The notes: generated from the letters alone by a model not told the origin. A stretch of 7,101 nucleotides of DNA from an uncultured Anaerolineaceae bacterium (GCA_937894825.1 CALCQT010000206.1:1-7101), one strand, 5' to 3'; shown: positions 1 to 6,006, counted from the first letter of the stretch. Program-made: numbers and translations.

Positions 1-2160
1 GGCCACTTCAATGAAGGCCTGCGGCGTGGTGGTGAAAGCGGGTTTATAGCGTTGGCGCAGTTCCTCCGGAATTTCATTAATGTCGGAGATGTCCCCCTGG
101 CGGCGGATGATTTCAGCGTTCAGGTTTTCCCACAGTCCCAGCGCTTTCAAATCGTTGACCAGGTTGTGGTTGATGTCCAGATATTTGCCGGAGATTTTGT
201 TGCGGGAAAAGACCTGCGCAAAGCGCGGATCAATGCCCGGCGTGGTCCCGGCGACCAATCCGATGTTGGCGTTGGGGGCGACGGCCATCGTGGTGGCATT
301 GCGCATCCCCTGCCGGACTTTTTGGCGCAGTCCATCCCAATTCAGGCCTGCGGAAAAGGCGGATCCTTTGGTGGTGCTGACCTTGCTGCCGCGTTCCTGC
401 TCCAACCGATCGACCGTGTCCAGCGGGACCAACCCTTTCGACCAGCCGGATCCGGCGAAGTGGGCATAACTGCCGCGTTCCTGCGCCAGATTCGCGCTCT
501 CGTCAATCGCCATATAACTGATAAATTCGAAGACCTGATCGGCCAGGTCGTAGGCCCGAGGATCATCATAACCAAAATGAAGCAACTCGACCACCTCGGC
601 GAAACCCATCACGCCCAGGCCGATGGCCCGGTTCTCACGATCCGATTTTACGGCTTCGGGGATCGGCAACACGTTAATGTCGATCAGGTTGTCGAGCTGG
701 CGGACGGCCAGCCGCACGGTTTCCTCCAGCGCAGGCCAGTCGATCGTCTCCCCGTTGATGTGGCGCGCCAGATTGATTGATGCCAGGTTGCAGACCGCCA
801 CATTGTCCTTGTCCTGCGGCAGACAGATTTCAGTGCAGAGGTTGGACATGTGGATGGTGCCGGTGTTGTTGTTCAGCGCGCGCAGGTTGATGGGGTCCTT
901 CCAGACCAACCAGGGGTGGGAGGTTGTTTCCAGCATGACCAGGATCTGGCGGAACTGTTCCTCGGCAGGCACTTTTGCGAATACGCGCAGCTCGCCCCGT
1001 TCGGCCATTTGAATGTATTCCTCGTAACGCCGGCTGAAGGCTTCGCCGTACAGCTCGGCCAGGTCGGCGGTCTCTTTCGGATCAAACATGTACCAATCCT
1101 GGTTGTTCATCACACGTTTCATGAATTCATCCGAGAGGAAGGCTGCCGTGTCGGCGGTACGCATGCGCAGATAATCGTCGCCGGCGTTGTGTTTCCAGTT
1201 CAGATATTCCGGGAAGTCAATGTGCCAGTTCTCCATATAGAAACTGAGCGCACCTTTTTTCTTCCCACCGCGCTGGATGGCGCGAATGGCGGTGTCGATG
1301 ATCTTGGCGAAGGGCGTCGGACCGCTGGAAGTGGTGTTGTTTGAGGAAAGCGGGGAGCCGCTGGCGCGCAGTTTGGTCACGGATGCGCCGATGCCGCCGG
1401 TGGCTTTCGAAATTTTGATCACATCCGCCACGGATTTGGCGATGTGGTTGATATCGTCCTGAATTTCCAGCAGAAAGCAGTTTGAAAGCGCGGGGCGGAT
1501 GGTGCCAGCGCCGATGTTGGTTGAGCCGCCGGCCAGATATTCCAGCCGGGACATCTTTTCATAAAAACGGATCGCCCGTTGGGTCGGATCGTCCTCGTTG
1601 TAGGACAGCCCCATGGCCACGCGCATGAAGAAGTACTGCGGTGTTTCGACCGGGCGCTGATCACTGTTCCGTAAGGCATAACGATCCAGCAGGGTCGAGA
1701 GCCCGGCATACAGGAATAATTCATCCCGTTCCAGGGTCAGCGCATCGGCAAGCTGTTCTAAATCGAATGCCGTTAACATGCGTTCGTCCAGCAGCCCCTC
1801 GGAAACATATTTCTGAATATACGCGGGGAAACCGTCGCGGTGCATCTTCTGCAGGCGGACCGGATCTTCGCCGTAGTCCCCCAACACTTTCTTGTAAATG
1901 GTTTTGAGCAGCAGGCGCATCGCGATCCGGTCGTATTCAATGTCTTCCTGCACGTTCTGCAGCGCGGCATTGATGGTGGCCTGATCCAGCTCTTCCGTTG
2001 TGATGCCATCATACAGCATCAATCGCGTCTCCGTGGCAATCTGAACGACTTTGCCGATCGGATCTTCCAACCCGACGCAGGCGCGTTCGATCGATTTATT
2101 GATGCGATTGGCGTTAAATGGCTCGCGTGTACCATCTCGTTTTGTAACTTGTAACTGCAT
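1..2160 (-). CDS. nrdA: Class I ribonucleoside-diphosphate reductase, alpha (large) subunit; 3' end missing
   Basis: Reduces ribonucleoside diphosphates to deoxyribonucleotides in the cytosol, using a radical supplied by a small NrdB-type subunit (not in the window). The minus-strand frame is open from ATG 2160 to the left edge: 720 codons and no stop. Residues about 3-90 form an ATP-cone, the allosteric dATP/ATP site (VTKRDGTREPF near the start). The catalytic parts are in order: C228 in SNCFLLEI, the N440/C442/E444 triad in NLCTEICLP, and C457 in VCNLASINL. These correspond to E. coli C225, N437/C439/E441 and C462. The phosphate-loop region follows near 620-650. The NLCTEI and CNLASINL forms argue for class I rather than B12-dependent class II (NPCGE type). 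The C-terminal tyrosine pair and redox cysteines lie beyond the edge. The start is fixed by AAGGAG at 2167-2172, six bases upstream. The leader carries a cobalamin riboswitch and terminator, so expression should fall when B12 is plentiful. Confidence 0.93.
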   Translation of the reverse strand, partial: MQLQVTKRDGTREPFNANRINKSIERACVGLEDPIGKVVQIATETRLMLYDGITTEELDQATINAALQNVQEDIEYDRIAMRLLLKTIYKKVLGDYGEDPVRLQKMHRDGFPAYIQKYVSEGLLDERMLTAFDLEQLADALTLERDELFLYAGLSTLLDRYALRNSDQRPVETPQYFFMRVAMGLSYNEDDPTQRAIRFYEKMSRLEYLAGGSTNIGAGTIRPALSNCFLLEIQDDINHIAKSVADVIKISKATGGIGASVTKLRASGSPLSSNNTTSSGPTPFAKIIDTAIRAIQRGGKKKGALSFYMENWHIDFPEYLNWKHNAGDDYLRMRTADTAAFLSDEFMKRVMNNQDWYMFDPKETADLAELYGEAFSRRYEEYIQMAERGELRVFAKVPAEEQFRQILVMLETTSHPWLVWKDPINLRALNNNTGTIHMSNLCTEICLPQDKDNVAVCNLASINLARHINGETIDWPALEETVRLAVRQLDNLIDINVLPIPEAVKSDRENRAIGLGVMGFAEVVELLHFGYDDPRAYDLADQVFEFISYMAIDESANLAQERGSYAHFAGSGWSKGLVPLDTVDRLEQERGSKVSTTKGSAFSAGLNWDGLRQKVRQGMRNATTMAVAPNANIGLVAGTTPGIDPRFAQVFSRNKISGKYLDINHNLVNDLKALGLWENLNAEIIRRQGDISDINEIPEELRQRYKPAFTTTPQAFIEVA

Positions 2161-2172
2161 ACTTTTCTCCTT

Positions 2173-2204
2173 CATAATAAAACCGCCTGGCATGTGCCAG
2201 GCGG
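2173..2204 (-). terminator. Intrinsic terminator in the nrdA leader (riboswitch expression platform)
   Basis: On the minus strand the arms CCGCCTGGC and GCCAGGCGG (2196-2204 and 2183-2191) pair perfectly over 9 bp around a 4-nt loop, with one further A-T pair possible inside it. TTTTATTATG follows directly. The T-tract abuts the AAGGAG ribosome binding site of nrdA. A terminator placed inside a leader between a riboswitch core and the start codon is the standard transcriptional-attenuation layout. It is therefore read as the off-state structure controlled by cobalamin, not as the end of another gene. Confidence 0.87.
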
Positions 2205-2287
2205 TCGATGGATTCCATGAATCGTAAGGGAAGAAACCAACTTTGGCTTGGCGCGAACCAGAGCGTGGACCTCGAGTTTCGAGGAAA
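2205..2287 (-). other. nrdA leader segment linking riboswitch core and terminator
   Basis: This 83-nt stretch of the leader RNA lies between the riboswitch core and the terminator. It begins with a 6-bp hairpin, CCTCGA-AAC-TCGAGG (2270-2284), which sits where cobalamin riboswitches usually place the hairpin that kisses the core (P13). I could not show loop complementarity convincingly. Further on, CGCTCTGG (2258-2265) can pair with CCAGGCG of the terminator 3' arm over 7 bp with one bulged U, which makes it a candidate antiterminator strand. A small GATTC-ATG-GAATC hairpin precedes the terminator. No coding function is seen. Confidence 0.4.
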
Positions 2288-2356
2288 ATCAGGTGGGATC
2301 GGACTTTGACCGTTGCGCGACAGTGCCGGAGTTTCACCGGGCTTCACCACATGATC
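2288..2356 (-). promoter_or_regulatory. Cobalamin (vitamin B12) riboswitch, compact core
   Basis: Read on the minus strand, the leader contains, in order, GTGAAGCCCGGTGAAACTCC, then GGCACTGTCGCGCAACGGTC, then AAAGTCCGATCCCACCTG. This matches the conserved cobalamin riboswitch core as in E. coli btuB: the GGGAA-x-x-GGTGxxAATCCxx block, then GCGCAxCGGT, then the 3' GxCxGAxxACCTG block. The outer strands ATCA-T-GTGG and CCAC-C-TGAT pair (4+4 bp with one mismatch) and close the junction. Only about three bases separate the GCGCAACGGT block from the 3' block, so the large P7-P11 arms of the btuB type are absent. This is a compact variant. It lies about 130 nt upstream of nrdA and ahead of a perfect terminator, so bound cobalamin most likely promotes termination. 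Ligand preference (adenosyl- or hydroxo/methylcobalamin) cannot be read from the sequence. Confidence 0.86.
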
Positions 2357-2379
2357 CACATATGATCTTGTGAATTCGG

Positions 2380-2388
2380 ATTATAGCA
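2380..2388 (-). promoter_or_regulatory. Extended -10 promoter for nrdA
   Basis: The minus strand reads TGCTATAAT here, a perfect -10 hexamer preceded by the extended TGn element. There is no recognisable -35 at 17 bp, which fits an extended -10 promoter. The predicted transcript start is near 2373, just before the riboswitch outer stem, giving a leader of about 213 nt. A second TATAAT at 2404-2409 on the same strand lacks both TGn and a -35 box and is less likely. No NrdR-box palindrome was seen. Confidence 0.6.
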
Positions 2389-2543
2389 TTGAACCTATGA
2401 TTCATTATAGAAACATGAATTTGCGATCCTTTTCACATGGAAAATTTGTGATTTATGGTTAACATTCTTGTCGGCTTTATAATGAAAAGGTCTTTTTTGC
2501 TGATTTCCCAATAGAGACGAATGAGTAAAGCGTAATTAATCAC
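2389..2543. other. AT-rich divergent spacer between nrdA and the toxin-antitoxin promoter
   Basis: This spacer separates the divergent nrdA and toxin-antitoxin promoters and is visibly poorer in GC than the flanking nrdA and ABC genes. I see no gene in it. It holds isolated TATAAT-like hexamers on both strands (for example plus 2478-2483) without convincing -35 partners. The only ATG after the plus-strand hexamer opens a 10-codon frame of no recognisable meaning. Confidence 0.5.
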
Positions 2544-2571
2544 TTGATTTTTATAACAATATTGTTATAAT
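2544..2571 (+). promoter_or_regulatory. Sigma70-type promoter of the toxin-antitoxin operon
   Basis: TTGATT at 2544-2549 and a perfect TATAAT at 2566-2571 are separated by 16 bp. Transcription should begin near 2578, only about 8 nt before the toxin ATG at 2586. The -10 box lies in the right arm of the palindrome 2551-2570, so repressor binding would block polymerase directly. Confidence 0.72.
2551..2570. promoter_or_regulatory. Perfect 20-bp palindrome, probable antitoxin operator
   Basis: The half-site TTATAACAAT is followed at once by its exact reverse complement ATTGTTATAA. The palindrome fills the promoter spacer and covers most of the -10 box. XRE antitoxins of the HigA type bind such palindromes over their own promoter, alone or with the toxin. 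The assignment rests on position and symmetry and on the adjacent HTH gene. Confidence 0.7.
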
Positions 2572-2585
2572 GAAAGTATGCGAGC

Positions 2586-2915
2586 ATGTGGGATATTGTC
2601 TTTTATACAGATCGTCGTGGAAATTGTCCGCCGTTGGAATTTATTGAAGAACTCCCCGTGATGGATCAGGCAAAAATTCGTAACGCATTACGATTGTTAC
2701 AGGAATTTGGGACGAATTTGAGAATGCCACATTCAAGGCAAATCGAAGGAAAGCTTTGGGAACTACGTCCAGGAGGAATCCGATTGTTTTACATTGCATA
2801 TATTGGAGAACAATTCGTGGTCCTGCACGGATATCGGAAACAAAGCCAAAAAGCTCCGGATCGTGAGGTAGAAATAGCGATACGGCGGATGAACGAGTTA
2901 ATGAATGAGGATTGA
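2586..2915 (+). CDS. HigB/Gp49-like (RelE superfamily) toxin
   Basis: A 109-residue protein of the phage-derived Gp49-like/HigB family, members of the RelE fold that usually cleave mRNA at the ribosome. Visible marks are the N-terminal strand WDIVFYTD with PLEFIEEL after it, a helix ending LRLLQEFG (36-42), the family stretch PHSRQIEGKLWELRPGG (48-64), the core strand IRLFYIAY, and the basic HGYRKQSQKAP segment (81-91). The last supplies the Arg/Lys residues typical of RNA-cleaving members. Length is normal for the family. The ATG at 2586 is the only one that fits the fold; two nearby upstream ATGs are in another frame. The Shine-Dalgarno is poor (GAAAG about nine bases upstream) and the predicted mRNA leader is only about 8 nt. 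The gene is first in a two-gene operon with the XRE antitoxin, the order typical of HigBA. Enzymatic activity is inferred from the family. Confidence 0.87.
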   Translation: MWDIVFYTDRRGNCPPLEFIEELPVMDQAKIRNALRLLQEFGTNLRMPHSRQIEGKLWELRPGGIRLFYIAYIGEQFVVLHGYRKQSQKAPDREVEIAIRRMNELMNED

Positions 2916-2916
2916 T

Positions 2917-3204
2917 ATGGACAGACAAAATATGCCAAAATTTGATGATTGGGAAAATGAAAAGAGAAACGATCCGGACTTTATGGCAGCGGCGGAGGTG
3001 TTGGACCCAGGTTATCAAGTTGCCCGCCTTCGGATTTTACGGGGATTAACCCAGACACAACTCGCGGAACTCGTGGGAACCCGGCAGCCTTCTATCGCAC
3101 GGCTTGAAAATGGATCCAATGTTCCCAGTATTTCTTTCCTGAACAGGGTGGCTGAAGCCTTAAATGCCCGGATCGAATTTAAATTGATCCCGAATGCAAA
3201 ATAA
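2917..3204 (+). CDS. XRE-family antitoxin (HigA-like)
   Basis: A 95-residue DNA-binding protein, the expected partner that neutralises the preceding toxin and represses the shared promoter. Residues about 35-88 form a Cro/C1-type helix-turn-helix: LRILRGLTQTQLAELVG, then TRQPSIARLENG as the recognition region, then PSISFLNRVAEAL. The acidic N-terminal 30 residues (DDWENEKRNDPDF) are probably the part that wraps the toxin. An earlier in-frame ATG at 2905 would overlap the toxin by 11 bp. I prefer 2917 because GAGG at 2907-2910 sits six bases upstream, leaving one base between the toxin stop and this start. The probable operator is the palindrome at 2551-2570. The gene ends 9 bp from the convergent ABC ATPase stop with no terminator hairpin visible. 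Confidence 0.87.
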   Translation: MDRQNMPKFDDWENEKRNDPDFMAAAEVLDPGYQVARLRILRGLTQTQLAELVGTRQPSIARLENGSNVPSISFLNRVAEALNARIEFKLIPNAK

Positions 3205-3213
3205 CCTTTTCCC

Positions 3214-3867
3214 TCACCCAATCTTTGCCGGCCGAAGCTGCCGATCTCGCAGCACGTAAGCCTGATCGCACAGAATGGTGATCTCATCGAGATTGTTGCT
3301 GGAGAACAGGATGGTTGTCCTCTCTTCCTTCATCTGCAGCAGATATTCGTAAACTTCTTTCCAGCCGGCTTGATCGATGGCGTCCGTTGGCTCATCCAGG
3401 ATCAGCACCTGCGGCTTCTCCAGAATGGCCTGCGCGATCCCCAACCGTTTGCGCATCCCATTCGAATAGAGCCGCACCGGACGGCGGTCCTGCGGATCCA
3501 GCCCGACGATGCGCAAAACCTCCTGGATGCGCCATTCGTCTGCACCGCGGCTGATCTTTGCCAGCAGCTCGAGATTCTTTTTGCCGCTCTCGTTTGCCAG
3601 TAGCCCCGGCGAATCGATCAGCGCACCCGTACTGGGCGGAAATTCGCACGTCATGCCAACCTGTTCACCCAGAACAAATACATCGCCTGCGCTCGGCCTG
3701 ACCAGACCGCAGATAATCCTTAACAAGACGCTTTTCCCGGCGCCGTTCGGGCCGCTGATGCCTGTGATGCTGCCGGACGGAACATCCAGATCAATATCCT
3801 CAAAAATTACGAGTTTGCCAAAAGATTTGCTGACGGTTTTCAGTGAAATCGCGTAAGAATTTTCCAT
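3214..3867 (-). CDS. ABC transporter ATP-binding protein with altered H-loop
   Basis: A 217-residue nucleotide-binding subunit that should power the two permeases encoded upstream. Seen in order: Walker A GPNGAGKS (39-46); the Q-loop region STGALIDSPGLLANESGKKN (79-98), which, as in many small-molecule and antibiotic exporters, has no clear Q-loop glutamine; the signature YSNGM (134-138), a common variant of LSGGQ; and Walker B VLILDEPT (154-161) with E159 as catalytic base and D-loop AID. The switch segment reads FSSNNLDEI, so position 191 is Asn (AAC) where almost all ABC ATPases have His. Length is short but complete. The start is supported by GAGGAG a few bases before ATG 3867, and the gene lies 10 bp after the second permease. 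It is last in the GntR-permease-permease-ATPase operon. Direction of transport and substrate are unknown; linkage to a YtrA-type regulator leans toward export or stress defence. Confidence 0.9.
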   Translation of the reverse strand: MENSYAISLKTVSKSFGKLVIFEDIDLDVPSGSITGISGPNGAGKSVLLRIICGLVRPSAGDVFVLGEQVGMTCEFPPSTGALIDSPGLLANESGKKNLELLAKISRGADEWRIQEVLRIVGLDPQDRRPVRLYSNGMRKRLGIAQAILEKPQVLILDEPTDAIDQAGWKEVYEYLLQMKEERTTILFSSNNLDEITILCDQAYVLRDRQLRPAKIG

Positions 3868-3877
3868 TGTACTCTCC

Positions 3878-4801
3878 TCAATCTTCCATAGCCAAAAAAT
3901 CGGCCCGTTTGGCGGAACGCCACCCGATCACAAGGCAAAGCACGATCCAGACCAGCCAGAAAAGCAGCGAAACAGCCTCCGGGATCACGCGGGTCGGCGC
4001 CCACAGCGGTGTATATTCAAGATGATTCTGGATCAGGAAATATCGTTCCCAGCCCTGACCGCCGACCGCGCCGCCGCCGAGCGATCCGAGATTGGCGCTG
4101 ACGACGATCAGCGCAGCGCATATGAATCCGGGCCAGCCGCGCCGGGTCAGTTGATTGATGGTCAGCATCAGCAATCCGAGCGCGAACCAGCCCAGCAGCA
4201 GGAAGATGGCGATCCACAAAGCGCCCTGAAGCGGCGTGCCATTCTTGAGTGAATATCCCAGCCCGATGCCAAAATTGTTCAACCCGGCACCGCTCCATTC
4301 GGCGGAGAACGGGTATTTCGGCAGTACGGCCAGGAAAAAGCTGCCGAACAACAGCGCCGCATACAGCAGTACCGACAGCACGACCAGGCAGACCTTGGCC
4401 GTCCACCATTGCATGCGCGATCCGAGGCGCAGCAGAATCGATTGTTCATAAGCGCCGGCGGGCAGAAAATCCGATACCAGATAGATCAGCAGCGCTGTGG
4501 CGACGAAGTAGATGATCTCCGGTTTGCCGAAAGCCCAGATGAAGGCTTCCAGCGCGTTCCCGCCGATGCTCTCCGCGGTGGTTTCACCGTACAGTTGTGC
4601 CTGCCAATTTAATACCTCAAGAACCTTACCGGCCCAATATCCCAGCAGCAGCCCGACTGGAATCGGCAGCAGCCAGCGCAGCCGGCGCCAGTAGAACGCA
4701 CATTGGCTTTGCAGGAAAGTTTTCATCTGTTTGATTGATGGGTCGGTATCATCGAACAGCAGTGAAGAAGGTTGTTCTTTTTGTAATGTTTTCTGTTGCA
4801 T
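3878..4801 (-). CDS. ABC transporter permease, second subunit (substrate unknown)
   Basis: A 307-residue inner-membrane protein with a hydrophilic N-terminus of about 40 residues and six likely helices at roughly 43-61, 96-115, 136-160, 193-215, 222-242 and 274-294. A polar segment between helices 2 and 3 reads YEQSILLRLGSRMQWWTAK (118-136). It resembles the matching segment of the neighbouring permease (YAGQVLLRTRYKSYLCAK) and is probably a cytosolic coupling element contacting the ATPase. A glycine-rich loop (239-250) follows helix 5. The start at 4801 has GAGGA about seven bases upstream; 9 bp separate it from the preceding permease stop and 10 bp lie before the ATPase. I do not recognise a characterised family. 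It looks like one half of a heterodimeric ABC-2-like transporter. The permease role is secure from topology and context, the substrate is not. Confidence 0.8.
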   Translation of the reverse strand: MQQKTLQKEQPSSLLFDDTDPSIKQMKTFLQSQCAFYWRRLRWLLPIPVGLLLGYWAGKVLEVLNWQAQLYGETTAESIGGNALEAFIWAFGKPEIIYFVATALLIYLVSDFLPAGAYEQSILLRLGSRMQWWTAKVCLVVLSVLLYAALLFGSFFLAVLPKYPFSAEWSGAGLNNFGIGLGYSLKNGTPLQGALWIAIFLLLGWFALGLLMLTINQLTRRGWPGFICAALIVVSANLGSLGGGAVGGQGWERYFLIQNHLEYTPLWAPTRVIPEAVSLLFWLVWIVLCLVIGWRSAKRADFLAMED

Positions 4802-4810
4802 AATAGGTCC

Positions 4811-5617
4811 TCAATCCATCAAAATCCGTTCTTTTTTGCCGAAAAGCAGCACACAGAGCGCGAAAAGAGCGGTCGCGGCCAGATACTGGAGCAAAGGTGA
4901 TAACAAGCCGAAGAAGGGCAGCAGCGCACCTTCGGTCGATCCCAGCCAGCTCAGCTGACGGGAGGTGGGCAAGATGTATTCTCCGAAGCTATAGATGAGA
5001 AAGGGCATCCCCAGCACAATGTACGGATTGCGGATAAGGAAGGATGCCCCCAATCCCAACAGTGCATACACGCCCCCAAACAGCGCCAACATTAACAGGC
5101 TGACGGCAACAAATGCACCCGGCGAGGCGGCCAGCGAACCGCCGGGCTCAATGACATTCGGATTCAGAATGTTACCGATACTGAATGACAGGTCTAAAAC
5201 GATCTGTGTGTCGGGTGGAAAAGTCATCAGGCACACAATCAGCAGGATCAGAGCGGGCGCGAGAACAGCTGCCGCTCCGCTGCAAAAAACGGCCAAGATT
5301 TTTGCGCATAGATAACTTTTGTAGCGTGTCCTTAACAAAACCTGCCCGGCGTAATGGTGACGACGGTCGCGCAGCAGCGAATCCGCGAACGGCAGCCCTG
5401 CCATCAAAGTGGCGAAGAAACCGTATGCACCGCGCGGCAGGATTCCCTGCCAGGCGCTTATTGCCCCCAATTGGTAGTCTTGCCCGAGGCGGATTCGGCC
5501 GAGGGGGATTTGTCCATACCCGTAAGCAAAACTGATCGCGGCCAGCAATCCGACCAACCAAAAGCGTTTATTTATGAAGGCGCGATGAAATTCTTCGCGG
5601 GATATACCAGCCATCAT
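4811..5617 (-). CDS. ABC transporter permease, first subunit (substrate unknown)
   Basis: A 268-residue integral membrane protein with about six helices at roughly 18-34, 62-80, 104-130, 166-190, 197-213 and 238-260, ending in a basic then acidic tail (GKKERILMD). The cytosolic segment between helices 2 and 3 contains DRRHHYAGQVLLRTRYKSY (84-102), matching in place and pattern the LLR segment of the second permease. A loop of about 35 residues between helices 3 and 4 (131-165) should face outside. The gene starts inside the GntR stop codon (ATGA, 4-bp overlap), which implies translational coupling. A second ATG at 5614 sits at slightly better spacing from GGGAGG, so the protein may begin one residue later. 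It forms a probable heterodimer with the next gene. The pair differ in length and overall sequence, so this is not a recent duplication. Substrate unknown. Confidence 0.8.
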   Translation of the reverse strand: MMAGISREEFHRAFINKRFWLVGLLAAISFAYGYGQIPLGRIRLGQDYQLGAISAWQGILPRGAYGFFATLMAGLPFADSLLRDRRHHYAGQVLLRTRYKSYLCAKILAVFCSGAAAVLAPALILLIVCLMTFPPDTQIVLDLSFSIGNILNPNVIEPGGSLAASPGAFVAVSLLMLALFGGVYALLGLGASFLIRNPYIVLGMPFLIYSFGEYILPTSRQLSWLGSTEGALLPFFGLLSPLLQYLAATALFALCVLLFGKKERILMD

Positions 5618-6006
5618 TCCTCCCTGTCTGTTCTATTCTGTTGTGATTGCGAAATATAGGCAGCGACAAGCTGCGCAAGCTCTTCTTCCCGGTATCCAAG
5701 CCGCAGCATTTGATCCACGAAACTCCGCAGAAAATCCTCCTGCAGCTCACTCCGCATCGTTTCCAGTACGTCAACCGTTTCAGTCACAAAGGTGCCTTCT
5801 CCGCGGCGGGGGACGGCGATGCCGTCTCGGACCAATTCCTGATAGACGCGCTGGATGGTGTTGTGATTGACTTTATACTGCATGGCAGCGTCGATCACAC
5901 TGGGGAGCTTATCGCCGGGTTTGAACTCCCCACGCAGGATGCGCGCGCAAAGCCGGTGTTTGATCTGCAGATAGATCGGTTGGTTTTCGTCAAAAAGATG
6001 ATCCAT
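5614..6006 (-). CDS. GntR-family transcriptional regulator, YtrA type
   Basis: A 130-residue winged helix-turn-helix repressor. The N-terminal MDHLFDENQPIYLQIKHRL leads into the GntR DNA-binding domain (about 8-76): GEFKPGDKLPSV, then VNHNTIQRVYQELVRDGI as the recognition helix region and RRGEGTFV as the wing. Only about 50 helical residues follow (79-120). This is the short dimerisation tail of the YtrA subfamily, which lacks a large effector domain and typically controls adjacent ABC transporter operons. An in-frame ATG at 6105 would add 33 residues, but these are translated from the intergenic hairpin repeat and do not resemble the family. ATG 6006 is chosen, with AGAGAGG about ten bases upstream. 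It is the first gene of the transporter operon and overlaps the first permease by 4 bp. No certain operator palindrome was found in the spacer. Confidence 0.9.
   Translation of the reverse strand: MDHLFDENQPIYLQIKHRLCARILRGEFKPGDKLPSVIDAAMQYKVNHNTIQRVYQELVRDGIAVPRRGEGTFVTETVDVLETMRSELQEDFLRSFVDQMLRLGYREEELAQLVAAYISQSQQNRTDREE

Noticed and set aside
52..1344. Long open frames on the plus strand across the left part (52-780 and 850-1344)
   Set aside because: They lie antisense to the continuous NrdA frame, show no family motif and have no ribosome binding site. NrdA carries catalytic motifs from end to end, so these are mirror frames.
2114..2359. Minus-strand 81-codon frame covering the riboswitch region
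   Set aside because: It is translated from the conserved riboswitch and terminator RNA, runs into the nrdA start in another frame and has no protein similarity that I recognise.
2482..2514. Ten-codon frame after a plus-strand TATAAT (possible leader peptide)
   Set aside because: It has no -35 box, no ribosome binding site, no repeated regulatory codons and no attenuator after it. It is consistent with chance in AT-rich DNA.
2905..2916. Earlier antitoxin start at ATG 2905
   Set aside because: It would add only MRID and overlap the toxin by 11 bp. GAGG at 2907-2910 is well placed for ATG 2917, though 2905 is not excluded.
3168..3191. AT-cored near-palindrome CGGATCGAATTT / AAATTGATCCCG near the antitoxin 3' end
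   Set aside because: The arms are out of register by one base, it lies inside coding sequence (RIEFKLIP) and it has no T-tract, so it is not a convincing terminator or operator.
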